DNA from: CAZOBJ01 sp964577825
Lineage (GTDB): Bacteria > Planctomycetota > SZUA-567 > JAFGNG01
Length of the DNA: 26,295 nucleotides
NCBI GenBank assembly: GCA_964577825.1
Contig: CAZOBJ010000035.1
Span: 1 to 26,295 of the forward strand
Direction of reading: 5' to 3'
The translations under genes were made by a program, and so were the position numbers. The notes below the pieces were generated by a model, which saw only the letters and a program-made list of their open reading frames with translations, had not been told where the DNA came from and searched no databases. Below are positions 22,901-26,295 of this stretch, one piece after another (the stretch's first letter is position 1; every line of letters starts with the position of its first letter).

Positions 22901-24922
22901 ATGCCGCAACGCACCGTATCCATCCAGGCCGAAAACGAACGGACCGCGCGTGCCCGGGCCGCACAGGCCCTGGACACATCCGAGGACAACGTGGTCCTGG
23001 AGGAAACGGAGGAAGGCGAATACCGCGCCCGCCCGCGCAATGCGGATGCGTCCATCTCGATCGAGACCACGCCGGACGCGATGGAAGCGCAAGTGGAAAG
23101 CGTCGAGGGACCCGCAGGGGACGGCAGCCCACTCGACGAGGCCGTGGTCCGCCAGGCGCTAGAGGCGGCCGGTGTGAAGCTTGGCATTGACGACGAGGCC
23201 ATCGCGCAGCTTCTTGACAAGGTGGCAAAGGAGGAGAACGTACGCGGCCTGGTGCTCGCCCGCGGCGAGCCGCCCACGCAGCCGGAGGACGGGCGCATCG
23301 AGGTGGAGGGTGACCTGTCCCGGCCGGTGCTCCCGGGCATGGTGATCTGTCGGCGCATCGCTCCGAAGCCCGCACGCTCGGGCCGGACCGTACTCGACGA
23401 GGAGCTGCGCCCGCCTGAAGGCCGCCCACCGCGAGAAGCGACCTTCCGCATGGGAGACGGCGCGAAGCCCGCCGAGGAGGAAGACTGCGCACTCGCGACC
23501 ACGTACGGGCTCGCCTCTGCCGGTCCGGAGCGCGTTACGGTCTCTCCAGCGTTCGAGGTTGCCGACGACCGGCTCTCCGTGGTGGGCACCATCTGGTCGC
23601 TAGACAGCCATGGCGACGAGATCACCCAGGAACGCCTGGAAAAGACCTTTGCCCGCCTGGGACTCGTGCACGGGTTCGACCGTGAGGCCGTCGAACAGGC
23701 GCTCAGTCGAGAGGAAGCCCAGCAAGAGGGTGTGCAGGACGTCATCTTCATGCAGGGTGACCCGCCCCAGGACGGTGCGGACGAACGGCTCGAGCTGCAA
23801 GTCAGCCCCCAAAAGACCTCCGGCCAAGAGGACGAGACCGGCCGATTCGACTTTCGCGAACGCGGCGGCATTCAGGGCGCCACGGCTGGAGAACCGATCG
23901 GCCGCATCCTGCCTCCGGAAAAGGGTGTGCCCGGCCGAGACGTATATGACGAAGCCCTAGCGGCCGCGGACGGCCAGCCCGTCGCCATCCAGATCGGCGC
24001 GGGCGTGCAGCGAGAGGACAACGGGCGCCTCATCGCGACGCAGGACGGAGTCGTGCTCTACACCGACAACTCCCTTTCCGTGACCGATGTGCTGGAGATT
24101 GAAGGGGACGTCGATTACGAGACCGGCAATATCCACATCGACAAGGGATCCGTGCGCATCTCGGGCACGATTCGCGCTGGATTCACCGTCGAGGCAACGG
24201 GCAGCGTTTTGGTCGGCGAGTCTGTCGAGGGCGCCACCGTCCGCGCGGGGGGCGACATGCAAGTCGAACAGGGCGTGATCATGCACGGTCAGGGAGAGAT
24301 CGCCGTGGCCGGCAGCCTGTATGCGCACTTCGCGGAGAACGCGATCATCAACGCAGGCGGTGACGTGGTGGTGGACAACAATGTATCCAACAGCCGCATC
24401 GTGGCCCACGGCCGCATCGTGGTTACCAAGGGCAAGGGCAGGATCATGGGCGGCACTGTGCACGCAGGTCAAGGCATCGAGGCAAACGAAATCGGAAGTC
24501 ACATGCACGTAGCCACGAGCCTGCACCTGGGCTTCCCAACCGAGGAAGAAGAGCGGCTTCGTGCGGAGCGCACGGAGATTGCCCAGCGCCTGGAACGAAT
24601 TTCGCGCGCCATCGGAGACGGCGAACCGCGTGCAGTACTCGAACGAACCCCTGCGCCGCGACGCACGGCCATGGCCAGGGTCATCAAGACCCGCCGCGAA
24701 GACCAGGAGCGGCTCCAGCGAGTGGACGCCATCCTTGACAAGGTCCGCAGGGAGCGCCGGAAGAGCGAAAAGGCCAAGCTTACCGTGCACGGCGAGCTGC
24801 ATGCAGGCTCGCGTGTCTCCATTGCCGGCGCCGTGCTGCATGTCGCCGAATCCGTGGGCCGCTGCCAAGTGTACTACTATCCCACCAGAGACTCGATTCA
24901 TATCGGCGCCTTCCCGACCTAG
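22901..24922 (+). CDS. FapA/DUF342-family protein with duplicated N-terminal module
   Basis: FapA proteins are beta-helix proteins linked to flagellar assembly in some bacteria and of unknown role in others. The 673 residues read: a Jag_N-like start (1-48, SIQAENERTARARAAQALD); two copies of a ~155-residue module (about 78-232 and 240-405), each with a helical pair, an LARGEPPTQPEDG or FMQGDPPQDGADE stretch, and a beta-rich end; a Gly/Val-rich beta-helix (about 398-545, GSVRISGTIRAGFTVEATGS); a coiled-coil-prone region (about 548-625); and a final beta segment (626-673). The ATG at 22901 has GGGAG 6 nt upstream. There are no flagellar genes nearby, so a flagellar role is unsupported here. Confidence 0.85.
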   Translation: MPQRTVSIQAENERTARARAAQALDTSEDNVVLEETEEGEYRARPRNADASISIETTPDAMEAQVESVEGPAGDGSPLDEAVVRQALEAAGVKLGIDDEAIAQLLDKVAKEENVRGLVLARGEPPTQPEDGRIEVEGDLSRPVLPGMVICRRIAPKPARSGRTVLDEELRPPEGRPPREATFRMGDGAKPAEEEDCALATTYGLASAGPERVTVSPAFEVADDRLSVVGTIWSLDSHGDEITQERLEKTFARLGLVHGFDREAVEQALSREEAQQEGVQDVIFMQGDPPQDGADERLELQVSPQKTSGQEDETGRFDFRERGGIQGATAGEPIGRILPPEKGVPGRDVYDEALAAADGQPVAIQIGAGVQREDNGRLIATQDGVVLYTDNSLSVTDVLEIEGDVDYETGNIHIDKGSVRISGTIRAGFTVEATGSVLVGESVEGATVRAGGDMQVEQGVIMHGQGEIAVAGSLYAHFAENAIINAGGDVVVDNNVSNSRIVAHGRIVVTKGKGRIMGGTVHAGQGIEANEIGSHMHVATSLHLGFPTEEEERLRAERTEIAQRLERISRAIGDGEPRAVLERTPAPRRTAMARVIKTRREDQERLQRVDAILDKVRRERRKSEKAKLTVHGELHAGSRVSIAGAVLHVAESVGRCQVYYYPTRDSIHIGAFPT

Positions 24923-24950
24923 CCGTCCGAGCGCGCGAGGAGCCTTCTCC

Positions 24951-26081
24951 ATGCACTTCGCCTATGTCGTTGAGGAATACCCGCGACCCAGCGAAACCTT
25001 CATCCGGCGAGAGGTCGAAACCATGCGCACCCTCGGCCACCGCGTCAGCGTGTGGCCGTGCGGACATCGCGTGCGCGTTGGCGAATCCCCCTGGATCGGC
25101 CCCGACGCGCAAGACGCCACTCGAGCCATGCCGCTCGCTCAAGACGTGCCCAAGCTCACGGACCCCTGGGCGCCCATCTCGAGTCTGCGCTACGACAAGC
25201 GCATTGACCGGGCCGCCGAGCAGGCGCCGAAGGACATTGACCTTGTGCACGCGCATTTCGCGTCGCTGCCTGCGTTCTGTGCCTTCGGGCTTGCGACGCT
25301 GCTCAGTCGACCGTGGACCGTGTCCGTTCACGCCAGAGACATCTTCGCGCCCTGGCGCCCTGGGCTGCGCGCCGCACGGAGAGCCGCGCGAGTGATCGCC
25401 TGCTCACAGGAAGCTGCGCACGCGGCGAAGCGACGCGGCGTCGCACCCGAGCGCCTGCGCATGATCCACCACGGCGTATCCGAGGACTTCTTCAGCGCGC
25501 GCCACGCGCCCGAGGGGCCGCCCACCGTGTTCGCCGCCGGCCGACTTGTGCCCAAGAAGGGATTCAACACCCTGATCCATGCCCTGCCCGTCTTGCGCGG
25601 CCAGGTCCCGGAGGCGCGTGTGCGCATCGCGGGCGAAGGCCCACTCGCGTATCGACTCAAGGAGGCCAGCTACTCGCTGGGCGTGGGCGACAGTGTGGCG
25701 TTTCTGGGCCGAATTAAGCCCGAGGACGTGCTACACGAGATGTGCAACGCCCACGTCCTGTGCGCGCCATCCATTGTGTTCGCGCGCGGTGACCGCGACG
25801 GGATCCCCAACGTGGTGGTGGAGGCCATGGCCGTGGGCCTGCCCGTGGTGGCGAGCCGCGTGGGCGGGTTGCCCGAGGTGGTGGAGGACGGGGTCACCGG
25901 CCGACTGGTGACCCCGGACCGGCACACCCATCTTGCCGCCGTCCTGGCCGAACTGCTGCGCGACCCGCCCCAGGGAGCGCAACTCGCACAGGCCGCCCAC
26001 GCACGAGTGCGTGATGAGTTCAATCTTGAGCGCAATGTGCGGGTTCTGGCCGCATACCTTGAGGAGGTGGCAGCCCGGTGA
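24951..26081 (+). CDS. GT4-family glycosyltransferase
   Basis: This is a probable retaining glycosyltransferase that adds sugars to cell-envelope glycans. The 376-residue product has the GT-B fold layout: an acceptor-side N-terminal domain with YVVEEYPRPSETFIRREVE and LVHAHFASLP, then the donor domain with VFAAGRLVPKKGFNTLIHAL, VRIAGEGPLAYRLKE, and the EX7E-type donor site in DGIPNVVVEAMAVGLPVVAS, followed by GGLPEVVEDGVTG. The ATG at 24951 has GAGGAG about 9 nt upstream; the open frame further upstream only reads through the FapA gene. Its stop overlaps the next start as GTGA. No sugar or acceptor can be named. Confidence 0.9.
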   Translation: MHFAYVVEEYPRPSETFIRREVETMRTLGHRVSVWPCGHRVRVGESPWIGPDAQDATRAMPLAQDVPKLTDPWAPISSLRYDKRIDRAAEQAPKDIDLVHAHFASLPAFCAFGLATLLSRPWTVSVHARDIFAPWRPGLRAARRAARVIACSQEAAHAAKRRGVAPERLRMIHHGVSEDFFSARHAPEGPPTVFAAGRLVPKKGFNTLIHALPVLRGQVPEARVRIAGEGPLAYRLKEASYSLGVGDSVAFLGRIKPEDVLHEMCNAHVLCAPSIVFARGDRDGIPNVVVEAMAVGLPVVASRVGGLPEVVEDGVTGRLVTPDRHTHLAAVLAELLRDPPQGAQLAQAAHARVRDEFNLERNVRVLAAYLEEVAAR

Positions 26082-26295
26082 GCACAGTCGACGTGCTCGT
26101 TGTGGGTGCGGGTCCGGCGGGCTCCACCCTCGCCCGTCGCCTTGCCGCAACCGGGCGCGAGGTTCTTCTCATCGACCGGGAGGCATTCCCCAGGACCAAG
26201 GTTTGCGCAGGCGGGGTCCCGTTGCGCGCGCATAATGCACTCGGCGTGGACATTCGGCCTGCCGTACGGACCACGGTGCGCCGGGTAATGCTGCG
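26078..26295 (+). CDS. Geranylgeranyl-reductase-family FAD-dependent oxidoreductase (partial)
   Basis: Only the first 72 codons are in the window. They encode a Rossmann FAD-binding start (VDVLVVGAGPAGSTLARRLA, GxGxxG), then VLLIDREAFPRTKVCAGGVP. The KVCAGGV segment after the dinucleotide fold is typical of the geranylgeranyl reductase family of flavoproteins, which reduce isoprenoid chains or act as lipid-linked dehydrogenases. The start is GTG, overlapping the glycosyltransferase stop by 4 bp, with GAGGAGG 10 nt upstream. The substrate cannot be assigned from this fragment. Confidence 0.75.
   Translation, partial: MSTVDVLVVGAGPAGSTLARRLAATGREVLLIDREAFPRTKVCAGGVPLRAHNALGVDIRPAVRTTVRRVML

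Overview
This 26.3 kb, GC-rich window (roughly 65% by eye) is a gene-dense stretch of bacterial chromosome. The arabinose-5-phosphate isomerase (Kdo route) points to a Gram-negative with lipopolysaccharide. An anaerobic (class III) ribonucleotide reductase set suggests anaerobic or microaerobic life. A sulfatase, a FapA/DUF342 protein, EF-P with a lysine tip and an AmmeMemoRadiSam radical SAM enzyme fit a Planctomycetota, PVC-like or Hydrogenedentota-type lineage, but that placement is inference only. I see no integrase, transposase, tRNA, rRNA or CRISPR array.

Left part, minus strand (1-6645). Positions 1-4223 hold an S10-type ribosomal protein operon in the order rplD-rplW-rplB-rpsS-rplV-rpsC-rplP-rpmC-rpsQ-rplN, with 1-4 bp overlaps or very short gaps at most junctions. 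The usual first genes rpsJ and rplC are absent. The operon starts at rplD behind a good sigma-70-like promoter and a ~195-nt leader with several perfect hairpins and a possible 18-codon leader peptide. rplN is cut by the window edge and carries an in-frame TAA. Upstream of the operon promoter, on the same strand, are a membrane-anchored LysM/L,D-transpeptidase and a secreted carbohydrate-binding-like protein, closed by a probable intrinsic terminator.

Middle part, plus strand (6815-16208). efp has its own promoter and is followed by a flippase-like UPF0104 membrane protein, kdsD and a sulfatase. After a 373-bp gene-free region comes an anaerobic nucleotide reduction operon, nrdR-nrdD-nrdG, and a second radical SAM activase-like gene (amrS). 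The gene-free region holds a TTGACT promoter, two degenerate NrdR-box-like sites 31 bp apart and a structured leader. NrdD has the ATP-cone, the active-site cysteines and the C-terminal zinc cysteines, but has Ala where the glycyl-radical Gly is expected.

Right part, plus strand (16231-26295). smc, a small membrane protein, larB, nnrD, a short 2-oxoacid dehydrogenase E2-like gene, a FapA/DUF342 protein with a duplicated N-terminal module, a GT4 glycosyltransferase and the start of a geranylgeranyl-reductase-family flavoprotein follow each other tightly, often with GTGA overlaps.

I found no clearly new multi-gene system. The points most worth checking are the NrdD lacking its radical glycine, the rplD-first operon with its structured leader, the stop codon inside rplN, the putative NrdR-box pair with leader RNA, and the FapA duplication.
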